Shown here: piece by piece, positions 15,381 through 22,641 of the stretch | Position numbering within the stretch: position 1 is the stretch's first letter | Layout of the letters: each line of letters begins with the position of its first letter | NCBI GenBank assembly: GCA_958413765.1 | Contig: CATYVH010000028.1 | Location: 1 to 25,164, forward strand | Source: an uncultured Collinsella sp. | GTDB lineage: Bacteria; Actinomycetota; Coriobacteriia; Coriobacteriales; Coriobacteriaceae | Direction: 5' to 3' | Length of the DNA stretch: 25,164 nt | The notes under the pieces: model-generated | What the model saw: only the letters and a program-made list of their open reading frames with translations | What the model was told of the DNA's origin: nothing | Database searches by the model: none | Program-made: the position numbers and the translations under genes

Positions 15381-16061
15381 CTACTTAACTCCGTACTGCT
15401 CGTAGTAGGCGTCGATGGCAGCCTTGAGCTCGTCATCGATGACGACCTTACCGTCGATCTCGTGGTTGTAGAGGGTCTCGACGACCTCGGCCATGGAAAC
15501 GATGCTCGCGACGGGGAAACCGTACTTGGCCTCGATCTCCTTCTGCGCGGTGGTCACGCCACCCTTGCCGACCTCCATGCGGTTGAGGGACACGATCAGG
15601 CCCTTAATCTCGACATCGGCAGCAGCCTTGACCTTGGGATAGGTCTCGTCGATGGACTTGCCGCTGGTGGTGACGTCCTCGACCATGACCACACGGTCGC
15701 CGTCCTTGGGTTCATAACCCAGCAGGTTGCCCTTATCGGCACCGTGGTCCTTGGCCTCCTTGCGGTCGCAGCAGTACTTGACCTCCTTGCCGTACAGCTC
15801 GTGGTAGGCAATTGCGGTCACGACGGCCAGCGGAATACCCTTGTAGGCCGGTCCAAACAGCACGTCAAAGTCGTCGCCAAAGTTATCGTGGATGGCCTGG
15901 GCGTAATACTCGCCCAGCTTCTTGAGCTGATAGCCCGTCACATAGGCGCCGGCGTTCATAAAGAACGGGGACTGACGGCCGCTCTTGAGCGTAAAGCTGC
16001 CGAATTTAAGAACGTCGGACTCAACCATGAACTTGATGAACTCTTGCTTGTAAGCCTCCAT
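15381..16061 (-). CDS. pyrE: Orotate phosphoribosyltransferase
   Basis: PyrE joins orotate and PRPP to make orotidine 5'-monophosphate in pyrimidine synthesis. The 226-residue cytoplasmic protein has the PRPP-binding loop VVMVEDVTTSGKSIDE (about 124-139), the catalytic lysine-rich loop DRKEAKDHG (about 99-107) and the N-terminal FGSFTLKSGRQSPFFMNAG typical of the family. The frame is open to 16145, but ATG 16061 is chosen because GAGGAG lies 7 nt upstream and EAYKQEFIKFM is the normal start region. No other pyr genes are adjacent. A TAAACT about 35 nt upstream may be its -10 element, without a clear -35. Its 3' end abuts structured element B. Confidence 0.95.
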   Translation of the reverse strand: MEAYKQEFIKFMVESDVLKFGSFTLKSGRQSPFFMNAGAYVTGYQLKKLGEYYAQAIHDNFGDDFDVLFGPAYKGIPLAVVTAIAYHELYGKEVKYCCDRKEAKDHGADKGNLLGYEPKDGDRVVMVEDVTTSGKSIDETYPKVKAAADVEIKGLIVSLNRMEVGKGGVTTAQKEIEAKYGFPVASIVSMAEVVETLYNHEIDGKVVIDDELKAAIDAYYEQYGVK

Positions 16062-16186
16062 GCGGGCTCCTCTCGTAATCGCGTACGTGCCTTCCAGTTT
16101 AGCGCAGGCAGGGCGCGTTGCGGGCGCGCTTTGGGGCCTCGGCATTCTGTAAAGGCTTTGTCAGGGGCAATGGTTTTCCAAACAAA

Positions 16187-16220
16187 GGGGTTGACACGAC
16201 AAACCCCCTCATCAAGAATA
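16187..16220 (+). promoter_or_regulatory. Candidate promoter and overlapping dyad of the mgtA-like gene
   Basis: A perfect TTGACA (16191-16196) is followed after 17 nt by AAGAAT (16214-16219). GGGGTT (16187-16192) and AACCCC (16202-16207) form a dyad that overlaps the -35 element and spacer, a plausible operator. Transcription from here would give a leader of about 270 nt before the P-type ATPase. I see no M-box-like sequence in this leader. Confidence 0.6.
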
Positions 16221-16285
16221 CGGGCGGATTGTAACGGGTACGTGATACCTGAAGCGCATCGCGCCCGGCCTTAAGGAGGTGTGCC

Positions 16286-16357
16286 ATGGAAGGCAGTCAT
16301 AGTCGAAAAACCTGCATGTCGCCCTCGGCACGCCGCGATGATTCCGCACACGCATAA
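16286..16357 (+). CDS. Possible 23-residue leader peptide upstream of mgtA
   Basis: An ATG preceded by the strong ribosome-binding site AAGGAGG (6 nt spacing) opens a reading frame of 23 codons ending in TAA. The peptide starts MEGSHSRKTCMSPSARR. It lies between the candidate promoter and mgtA and is followed by a hairpin (16383-16411) and by a weak GCTCGC/GTGAGC stem (16413-16433) with six T residues at 16444-16449. In enterobacteria mgtA is controlled through a leader peptide, mgtL; this peptide is not similar in sequence and has a single proline. It may be a regulatory upstream ORF or a chance frame with a good ribosome-binding site. Confidence 0.45.
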   Translation: MEGSHSRKTCMSPSARRDDSAHA

Positions 16358-16382
16358 GCGCCAACAGCCGACCGTCAAAACC

Positions 16383-16411
16383 ACCACAAAGGTGCCCGTC
16401 CCCTTTGTGGT
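16383..16411. repeat. CCACAAAGGGGAC-type hairpin repeat in the mgtA leader
   Basis: ACCACAAAGG (16383-16392) pairs perfectly with CCTTTGTGGT (16402-16411) around a 9-nt loop. On the minus strand it reads ACCACAAAGGGGACGGGCACC, the same short repeat as at 22599-22635, which has the opposite orientation. It lies inside the transcribed leader of the P-type ATPase gene. Confidence 0.7.
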
Positions 16412-16497
16412 AGCTCGCAAGCATGACGTGAGCGACATCTAGGTTTTTTGAAGCACATACGACACGTACGCTAACTCCCTTCAACAAGGAGGACCCT

Positions 16498-19266
16498 ATG
16501 CTGATGCTCAAAACCGCCACGGTACTCGAAGCTATCTCCAAGCGCCGCCGCACGGCGCGCCCTGCCGCTCACGCCGGCCTGTCCAAGAACACCATATTCG
16601 CCGCCACCCATAGCGCCGAGGACGCCCTCGTGCTGCTCGACGCCACGGCTGGCGGACTCACCGCCGAGCACGCCGCCGAGCGCCTGAGCGCGGTCGGCCC
16701 CAACACCATCGAGGCGCCGACCAAGACGCTCGCCCGCCGCATCGCCGACGCATTCATCGATCCCTTCGCCGGCATCCTCGCCGCGCTCGCACTGGTCTCG
16801 CTCTATATCGACGTGCTCGCCGTGCCCGAGCCGCAGCGCGACCCCTCCACGGTCATCGTCATCGGCATCATGCTGCTGGTATCGGGCGGCATGAAGTTTA
16901 TCCAGGAAGCCCGCAGCGGCAATGCGGCCGAGGCCCTCAAGGACCTGGTCTCCAACACCTGCTGCGCTCTGCGCGACGGCGAGCGCCTCGAGATCCCCTT
17001 CGACGAGCTCGTCCCCGGCGATGTGATCCGCCTCTCTGCCGGCGATATGGTGCCGGCCGACGCCCGTATCATCACCGCGCGCGATCTGTTTGCGATCGAG
17101 TCCGCACTCACCGGCGAGAGCAACGCCGTCGAGAAGACCGCTTCCGCCGCGGTCGTCGAGGGTGCCAACGGCTCCGCGCTGCCACTCTCCGCCTGCAAGA
17201 ACATCGTCTTTACCGGCACCTCCGTGCAAAACGGCACTGCAATGGCGCTTGTCGTTGCCACCGGCTCGGACACCTACCTGGGCGGCATCGCCAAGATGCT
17301 CAACGGGCACGGCGAGAAGAGCGCGTTTGACCGCGGCGTCTCGAGCGTCTCCATGCTGCTCGTACGCCTCATGCTCGTTATGGCGCCGGCCGTCTTTGCC
17401 ATCAACGCCGCCACCAAGGGCAACGTCATCGACGCGCTGCTATTCGCCACGAGCGTGGCCGTGGGCATCACGCCGCAGATGCTTCCCGTCATCGTGACCA
17501 CGAGCCTGTCGCAGGGCGCCAAGGACCTCGCCCGTCGCCAGGTTATCGTCAAGGAACTGCCGGCGATCCAAAACCTCGGCGCGATGGACGTCCTGTGCTG
17601 CGACGAGACCGGCACCCTCACCGAAGACCGCATCGTGCTCGAGCGCTACCTCAACACCGACGGCAACGAGGACGTGCGCGTACTGCGCCATGCGTTTTTG
17701 AACAGCTTCTTCCAGACCGGCCTCAAGAACCTTATCGACCTGGCCGTCATCGACCGCGCCGACGTGACGCCCTCGGCCACAGCACCCGGCTCCATGCTGG
17801 GCCAGAGCCTGCGCGACCGCTATACCAAGATCGACGAGGTGCCCTTCGATTTCTCGCGCCGTCGCCTGAGCGTCGTTGTCGCCGACGCCCAGGGCAAAAC
17901 CCAGATGGTTACCAAGGGAGCTGCCGAGGAAATGCTCGAGATCTGCTCCTTTATCGAGGTCGATGGCGCCGCCCAGCCGCTCACCGAAGACAAGCTCGCC
18001 CAGATTCGCAAGCAGGTCGCCGGGCTCAACGCCGAGGGCCTGCGCGTGATTGCCGTGGCGCAGAAGACCGATCCGCGCTGCGTGGGCGAGTTTGGCATCG
18101 CTGACGAGTGCGACATGGTGCTGATGGGCTTTTTGGCCTTCCTCGATCCGCCCAAAGCAAGTGCCGCGGGCGCCGTCGCTACCCTCGAAGCCAAGGGCGT
18201 GGCGGTCAAGGTTCTGACCGGCGACAACGACCGTGTCGCCGCCACCGTTTGCGAGCAGATCGGCATCGGCGCGAGCAACGTCTTGCTCGGCTCCGAGATC
18301 GATGCGCTCGACGACGCCGAGCTTGCCGAACGCGCCGAGAACACCCACCTCTTCGCCAAGCTCTCGCCGCTGCAGAAGGCGCGTCTGGTGCGCGTCATGC
18401 GTGAGCTGCTCGACCACACCGTGGGCTTTATGGGCGACGGCATCAACGACGCCGCCGCCATGCGTGCGAGCGACTGCGGCATCTCGGTCGATTCGGCCGT
18501 CGACATCGCCAAGGAATCCGCCGATATCATCTTGCTCCAGAAAGACCTGGGCGTGCTCGAGCGCGGCATCATCGAAGGCCGCCGCACCTACGGCAACCTG
18601 CTCAAGTACCTCAAGACCACGGTGAGCTCCAACTTTGGCAACGTGCTATCCGTGACCGTCGCGAGCCTGTTCTTGCCATTCTTGCCCATGAGCGCTCTGC
18701 AGTTGGTGCTGCTGTCGCTGGTCTACGAGATCGTGTGCATCGCGCTGCCGTGGGACACCGTCGACGACGCCTGGACTGCCCGTCCGCGTGCTTGGGACGC
18801 CGCGTCCATCAAGGGCTTTATGCTCGAGCTGGGCCCCGTGAGCTCACTGTTTGATATCGCGACTTTCGCCGCGCTCTTCTTTGTGGTGTGCCCCGCCGCC
18901 GTGGGCGCAAGCTGGGCAGAGCTTGCCGCTATAGGCGACGTCGCAGGCATGGCGGCCTTTACGGCGCTCTTCCAGAGCGGTTGGTTTGTCGAGTCCATGT
19001 GGTCGCAGACGCTCGTGGTCCACATGCTGCGCTCCCCGCGCCTGCCACGCCCGCGCGACCACGCCGCGCCCGCGCTGTGCCTCCTCACCGTGCTGGGCCT
19101 GGTGCTCGTCACCTGGCTGCCGGCAAGCCCCATCGCCGATGCGCTGGGTCTCATGCCGCTGCCGCCAATCTTCTTCGCGCTGCTCATCGGCATTGTCGCC
19201 GCCTACATCGCGCTCACCCAACTGGCCAAGCGCCGCTACATCGCCCGCCACGGCGAGCTGCTGTAA
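16498..19266 (+). CDS. mgtA: MgtA-family P-type ATPase with altered catalytic and transport motifs
   Basis: A 922-residue membrane protein aligning along its length with MgtA/MgtB Mg2+-importing P3B-ATPases. TGES is intact (205-208), as are KVLTGDN and the ending SQTLVVHMLR with several membrane segments. Usually conserved residues differ: the phosphorylation motif is CCDETGT (Asp369, Glu370 instead of Lys), the M4 motif is PQMLP (Gln327 instead of Glu), the hinge is GDGINDAAAM (Ala653 instead of Pro) and the M6 motif is LLSLVYE (Ser740 and Glu744 instead of Asn and Asp in QNLMYD). The nucleophile Asp369 is kept. It could be a pump with changed properties, another ion's transporter, or a weakly active sensor. 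AAGGAGG 5 nt before the ATG fixes the start. Confidence 0.88.
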   Translation: MLMLKTATVLEAISKRRRTARPAAHAGLSKNTIFAATHSAEDALVLLDATAGGLTAEHAAERLSAVGPNTIEAPTKTLARRIADAFIDPFAGILAALALVSLYIDVLAVPEPQRDPSTVIVIGIMLLVSGGMKFIQEARSGNAAEALKDLVSNTCCALRDGERLEIPFDELVPGDVIRLSAGDMVPADARIITARDLFAIESALTGESNAVEKTASAAVVEGANGSALPLSACKNIVFTGTSVQNGTAMALVVATGSDTYLGGIAKMLNGHGEKSAFDRGVSSVSMLLVRLMLVMAPAVFAINAATKGNVIDALLFATSVAVGITPQMLPVIVTTSLSQGAKDLARRQVIVKELPAIQNLGAMDVLCCDETGTLTEDRIVLERYLNTDGNEDVRVLRHAFLNSFFQTGLKNLIDLAVIDRADVTPSATAPGSMLGQSLRDRYTKIDEVPFDFSRRRLSVVVADAQGKTQMVTKGAAEEMLEICSFIEVDGAAQPLTEDKLAQIRKQVAGLNAEGLRVIAVAQKTDPRCVGEFGIADECDMVLMGFLAFLDPPKASAAGAVATLEAKGVAVKVLTGDNDRVAATVCEQIGIGASNVLLGSEIDALDDAELAERAENTHLFAKLSPLQKARLVRVMRELLDHTVGFMGDGINDAAAMRASDCGISVDSAVDIAKESADIILLQKDLGVLERGIIEGRRTYGNLLKYLKTTVSSNFGNVLSVTVASLFLPFLPMSALQLVLLSLVYEIVCIALPWDTVDDAWTARPRAWDAASIKGFMLELGPVSSLFDIATFAALFFVVCPAAVGASWAELAAIGDVAGMAAFTALFQSGWFVESMWSQTLVVHMLRSPRLPRPRDHAAPALCLLTVLGLVLVTWLPASPIADALGLMPLPPIFFALLIGIVAAYIALTQLAKRRYIARHGELL

Positions 19267-19292
19267 CTTCACCGGCACCCTCGTCAAGGATG

Positions 19293-19336
19293 TTTGGGCC
19301 GCCGCGACCCGCCCCCGCTGGCCGCGGCGGCCCAAA
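19293..19336. terminator. Strong hairpin after mgtA, possible terminator
   Basis: TTTGGGCCGCCGCG (19293-19306) is the exact complement of 19323-19336, giving a 14-bp GC-rich stem with a 16-nt loop, 26 nt after the mgtA stop codon. No T-run follows on the plus strand, so it is not a classical intrinsic terminator, though its position suggests 3'-end formation. Confidence 0.5.
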
Positions 19337-19374
19337 ACAGCTAAAAACGCCCCTCACCCCCGCTTTAATTTCTT

Positions 19375-19450
19375 TTGCAAGTTTTAACTTCTTTTGCTTT
19401 CTTTCACTTCTTTTAACAAGGCGCCCGGCGGGCATAAGTTGCTCGCCGGG
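19375..19450 (+). repeat. Direct repeat flanking the ATPase cassette, left copy
   Basis: The 45 nt at 19406-19450 match 20933-20977 at 41 positions in the same orientation, and TTGCAAGTTTT precedes both copies. The left copy carries an extra 20-nt internal duplication of ACTTCTTTT (19387-19395 and 19406-19414). The CCCGGCGGGC/GCTCGCCGGG part forms a hairpin. The two copies enclose about 1.47 kb containing the AAA/DUF4143 gene. The rest of 19451-19560 shows no gene. Confidence 0.75.
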
Positions 19451-19570
19451 GGTGTCGGTTCGACGAAGAGGCCTCAGCCGTAGCAACGGATTGCCCAGCG
19501 AGAGATTTCCCAAGTGCCAACTCAAACAGTACATGTTTAATCTGTTTCGTTAATTGAATTGCGTAAATAT

Positions 19571-19622
19571 GGTTAACCAAAGAATTGATATTTGGTTAAA
19601 TAGTAACTGTATATTTGGTTAA
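19571..19622 (+). promoter_or_regulatory. Three GGTTAA boxes at 23-bp spacing before the ATPase gene
   Basis: GGTTAA begins at 19571, 19594 and 19617, exactly 23 bp apart; the last two lie in the longer match ATATTTGGTTAAAT. The first is part of the palindrome GGTTAACC. The stretch is very AT-rich compared with its surroundings. TTGATA (19585-19590) and TATATT (19610-19615) could be -35/-10 elements with a long 19-bp spacer, in which case the boxes overlap the promoter and may be repressor sites on one face of the helix. Confidence 0.55.
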
Positions 19623-19649
19623 ATGTACTGGTAAACAATGGTGATAATT

Positions 19650-20915
19650 ATGCCAAAGAAGTACTACACTAGAATTATCGAAAATGAGCTTGACCAGCTG
19701 CTGGGTATATTCGGCGCCGTTCTCATCGAAGGACCGAAATGGTGCGGAAAGACGACCACGGCCGGGACCCGTGCGGCGTCCAGGCTCCTTCTCATGGACC
19801 CGTCGCGCAACTTCGAGAATCGCTTGCGTGCCGAGACGGACCCGGCGCTTGCCGTTTCCGGCGAGGTGCCGCGGCTGATTGACGAGTGGCAGGAGGTTCC
19901 GAAACTTTGGGACGCGGCGCGGTTTGAGTGCGACAACCGCGGCGGCGAGCCTGGCCAGTTCATATTTACGGGGTCGGCGACGCCGCGAGACGACGAACGG
20001 CCGATGCACAGTGGCGCTGGAAGGTTCGCTAAATTGCGCATGGATACCATGACGCTTTTCGAGCTTGGGAAATCCAGCGGCGCGGTTAAGCTGTCGGGCA
20101 TTATTTCTGGCGAAAAGTTCAATGGCGCTTTCGGATCGCTGGATTCCGCCTCGATTGCCGAGTGCGTTGTCCGTGGCGGATGGCCCGCGGCGGTCGGTCG
20201 CGATGCGCTGGCTGCGTCGGCGATGGCGAAACGTTACATCGGCATAGTCGCCGAAGAAGATTTGTCTCGTGTCGACGGCTCTCGCCGCGATCCCGAAAAG
20301 GTCAAAGCCGTCATCGAATCGCTTGCGCGCAATGAATCCACTTTGGCGACACTCAAGACGCTCGTAGCCGATCTTGGCGGAGAGGTGTCGAGACAGACGG
20401 CGGCATCATATATATCCCTTCTCGCTCGGGTTAGTTTCGTTCGCGATATTCCCGCATGGAACCCCGCAATGAGATCTCCCGTGCACTTAAGAGAATCGAA
20501 GAAGCATCATCTCGCTGATCCGTCACTGGCGGCCGCTGCGCTCGGAGCGACTCCGGCGACATTGCTGCTAGATTTCAAGACGCTTGGGCTGCTTTTTGAA
20601 TCGTTGGCTCTTCATGATTTGTGGGTTTATGCGCAGGCAAATGGAATGGGCCTCTATCACTATCACGATTCTCGCGATCTAGAAGTCGATGCAGTCATTG
20701 CGGCTCCCGGTGGAACGTGGATCCCGGTCGAAATCAAGCTCAGCTCCGCCCAAATCGAAGAGGCGTCTGACAGCCTTATTGCTGTCGAGAAGCGTATGGT
20801 TGCCGCCGGAAACAACCCGCCAGTTTCGAAAGTCGTAATCATCGGGTTTGGTTCGCAAGCCTATGTCACTGACCGCGGCGTCCAAGTTGTTCCGCTGGAT
20901 GTTCTCGCGCCGTAG
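19650..20915 (+). CDS. AAA-type ATPase with DUF4143 (PD-(D/E)XK-like) C terminus, function unknown
   Basis: A 421-residue protein of the widespread stand-alone ATPase/DUF4143 group. The Walker A motif is GPKWCGKTT (28-36), the Walker B-like motif is LIDEWQ, FIFTGSA fits sensor 1 and GAGRFAKLRMDTMTLFEL is the conserved segment after it. The C-terminal DUF4143 domain ends in a nuclease-like DLEVDAVIA...WIPVEIKLS, with the Asp, Glu and Lys of a PD-(D/E)XK fold. The role of the family is not established. The start is either 19650 (GGTGAT upstream) or 19638; 19650 is preferred. Codon use is less GC-biased than in neighbours, the upstream DNA is AT-rich and direct repeats flank the gene, all suggesting acquisition by transfer. 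Confidence 0.9.
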   Translation: MPKKYYTRIIENELDQLLGIFGAVLIEGPKWCGKTTTAGTRAASRLLLMDPSRNFENRLRAETDPALAVSGEVPRLIDEWQEVPKLWDAARFECDNRGGEPGQFIFTGSATPRDDERPMHSGAGRFAKLRMDTMTLFELGKSSGAVKLSGIISGEKFNGAFGSLDSASIAECVVRGGWPAAVGRDALAASAMAKRYIGIVAEEDLSRVDGSRRDPEKVKAVIESLARNESTLATLKTLVADLGGEVSRQTAASYISLLARVSFVRDIPAWNPAMRSPVHLRESKKHHLADPSLAAAALGATPATLLLDFKTLGLLFESLALHDLWVYAQANGMGLYHYHDSRDLEVDAVIAAPGGTWIPVEIKLSSAQIEEASDSLIAVEKRMVAAGNNPPVSKVVIIGFGSQAYVTDRGVQVVPLDVLAP

Positions 20916-20920
20916 TGCAA

Positions 20921-20983
20921 TTGCAAGTTTTTACTTCTTTTAACAAGGCACCCGACGGGCATAGGCTGCTCGCCGGGCGCCTT
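20921..20983 (+). repeat. Direct repeat flanking the ATPase cassette, right copy, with hairpin
   Basis: This copy starts 5 nt after the ATPase stop codon and matches the left copy at 19375-19450. Within it 20945-20960 and 20968-20983 form a 16-position stem with one mismatch (AAGGCACCCGACGGGC with GCTCGCCGGGCGCCTT). It lies about 30 nt beyond the 3' end of the convergent GH1 gene, so it may originally have been that gene's 3' hairpin. Confidence 0.75.
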
Positions 20984-21012
20984 GGTTAGGATGCTATTGC
21001 TGTTGAGAACGC

Positions 21013-22443
21013 CTAGGCCAGATCTTCGCCGTTGGTGGCGATAACCTTCTTGTACCAGTCAAAGCTCTTCTTCTTGGAACGCTTGAGGGTGCCGTTGCCG
21101 GCGTCGTCGCGGTCCACATAGATAAAGCCGTAGCGCTTGGACATCTCGCCCGTACCGGCCGAGACCAGGTCGATCGGGCCCCAGGTGGTGTAGCCCAGCA
21201 GGTCAACGCCGTCCTCGGTCACCGCATCGCGCATCGCGGCAATATGCTGACGCAGGAAGTCGATACGGTAGTCGTCGTTGATAGAACCATCCTCCTCGAC
21301 AACATCCTTGGCGCCCAGGCCGTTCTCGACCACAAACAGCGGCTTCTGATAACGATCGTACAGGTCGTTGAGGGTGATGCGAAAGCCCAGCGGATCGATG
21401 GCCCAGCCCCACTGGCTCTGCTGCAGGTAGGGGTTCTTGGCGCCGGCGAAGGCGTTGCCCTGGGTGCGCTCGACATCGGGGTTGTCGGCACCGGCAGAGC
21501 AGCGGGTGCTATAGTAGCTAAAGCTGATGAAGTCGACGGTGTTGGCGGCCAGGACCTCGCGATCCTCTTCGGTCATGCCCACATCGATGCCTAGACGCTC
21601 GAGCTTCTTGACGGCATAGGCCGGGTAGTAGCCGCGGCTCTGGACGTCGACGAAGAAGTAGTTGTCCTGGTTATCGAGCTGCGCCTGGCGTACATCGCCC
21701 GGACGGCAGCTGTAGGGGTAGTAGCTACCTGCGGCGAGCATGCAGCCGATCTTGATCTCGGGGTCGATCTCGTGAGCAATCTTGGTTGCCCAAGCGCTGG
21801 CGACGAGCTCGTTGTGGGCGGCCAGGTACTCGACGGCCTCCTTGTTCTCGCCCTCCTCAAAGACCAGGCCGGCACCCATAAACGGCAGGTGCAAGATCAT
21901 ATTGATCTCGTTAAAGGTGAGCCAGTACTTCACCAGGCCCTTGTAGCGGGTAAAGATCGTGGTCGCGAGATTCTTGTAGAAGTCGATGAGCTTGCGGTTG
22001 CGCCAGCCGCCGTACTCCTTGATGAGATGAATCGGGCAGTCGAAGTGCGTGATAGTCACGAGCGGCTCGATGCCGTGCGCCTGGCACTCGCGGAACACAT
22101 CCTCGTAGAAGGCCATGCCAGCCTCGTTGGGCTCGGTCTCGTCGCCGTTGGGGAAGATGCGGGTCCAAGCCAGGCTCATACGGAAGGTCTTAAAGCCCAT
22201 CTCGGCAAAGAGAGCGATGTCCTCCTTGTAATGGTGGTAGAAATCGATGCCGGTCTGCGCGGGATAGTAATAGCCGTCCTCGAAGTCGAGCATCTTACGC
22301 TGGCCGGAGACCACCGCATAGCGCTCGGGGCCGTGCGGAGCCACGTCCACGTTGGCAAGGCCGCGGCCGTCCACGTTGTAGGCGCCCTCGCACTGGTTGG
22401 CAGCCGTCGCGCCGCCCCACAGGAAGTCATTACGGAAAGCCAT
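21013..22443 (-). CDS. GH1 6-phospho-beta-glucosidase (second)
   Basis: A 476-residue GH1 enzyme without a signal peptide. The acid/base is Glu179 in LTFNEIN and the nucleophile is Glu373 in VVENGLG. SAGTGEMSKRYGFIYVD holds the Ser428, Lys436 and Tyr438 phosphate-binding residues of 6-phospho-beta-glucosidases. It is clearly related to the protein at 7912-9351 but not a recent duplicate: the N-terminal 30-60 region and the middle differ. AAGGA precedes ATG 22443. Upstream it carries the same two boxes as the first gene, so both are probably induced together. No PTS permease lies beside it. Confidence 0.93.
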   Translation of the reverse strand: MAFRNDFLWGGATAANQCEGAYNVDGRGLANVDVAPHGPERYAVVSGQRKMLDFEDGYYYPAQTGIDFYHHYKEDIALFAEMGFKTFRMSLAWTRIFPNGDETEPNEAGMAFYEDVFRECQAHGIEPLVTITHFDCPIHLIKEYGGWRNRKLIDFYKNLATTIFTRYKGLVKYWLTFNEINMILHLPFMGAGLVFEEGENKEAVEYLAAHNELVASAWATKIAHEIDPEIKIGCMLAAGSYYPYSCRPGDVRQAQLDNQDNYFFVDVQSRGYYPAYAVKKLERLGIDVGMTEEDREVLAANTVDFISFSYYSTRCSAGADNPDVERTQGNAFAGAKNPYLQQSQWGWAIDPLGFRITLNDLYDRYQKPLFVVENGLGAKDVVEEDGSINDDYRIDFLRQHIAAMRDAVTEDGVDLLGYTTWGPIDLVSAGTGEMSKRYGFIYVDRDDAGNGTLKRSKKKSFDWYKKVIATNGEDLA

Positions 22444-22525
22444 GCATCGATCCTTTCACACGCTGTTTGTCGTGGCTTCAGTATCCCCGTAAGCAGCGCG
22501 CCACTCAACGGCAACGGCGCAGGTC

Positions 22526-22585
22526 GGCACTTCTTTTCGCGCACAGACGCCCGGCAGCCGCCCCCGTCTGACACTTTTTGATACC
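22526..22585 (-). promoter_or_regulatory. Shared GH1 upstream boxes, copy 2
   Basis: On the minus strand box A GGTATCAAAAAGTGT (complement of 22571-22585) and box B GCGAAAAGAAGTGCC (complement of 22526-22540) are separated by about 30 nt. The distance from box B to the start codon is 83 nt, identical to copy 1 at 9434-9493. Sequence between and around the boxes is otherwise different. Confidence 0.6.
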
Positions 22586-22598
22586 TGCCCGCCCAAAC

Positions 22599-22635
22599 CG
22601 CCAACCACCACAAAGGGGACAGGCACCTTTGCGGC
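22599..22635. repeat. CCACAAAGGGGAC-type hairpin repeat, second copy
   Basis: CAAAGG (22611-22616) pairs with CCTTTG (22626-22631) around GGACAGGCA, and outer bases (CCGCC with GGCGG) can extend the stem. It is the same short repeat as 16383-16411 in the opposite orientation, with GGACAGG instead of GGACGGG in the loop. Confidence 0.65.
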
Positions 22636-22641
22636 GGATTG

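Noticed and set aside
16413..16449. An intrinsic terminator (attenuator) before mgtA.
   Set aside because: The six-base stem is short and lies 10 nt away from the T-run, so it is not a canonical terminator. It is mentioned only as part of the leader.
16146..16497. An M-box Mg2+ riboswitch in the mgtA leader.
   Set aside because: I could not find the conserved M-box core sequence. The leader holds a small ORF and a repeat hairpin instead.
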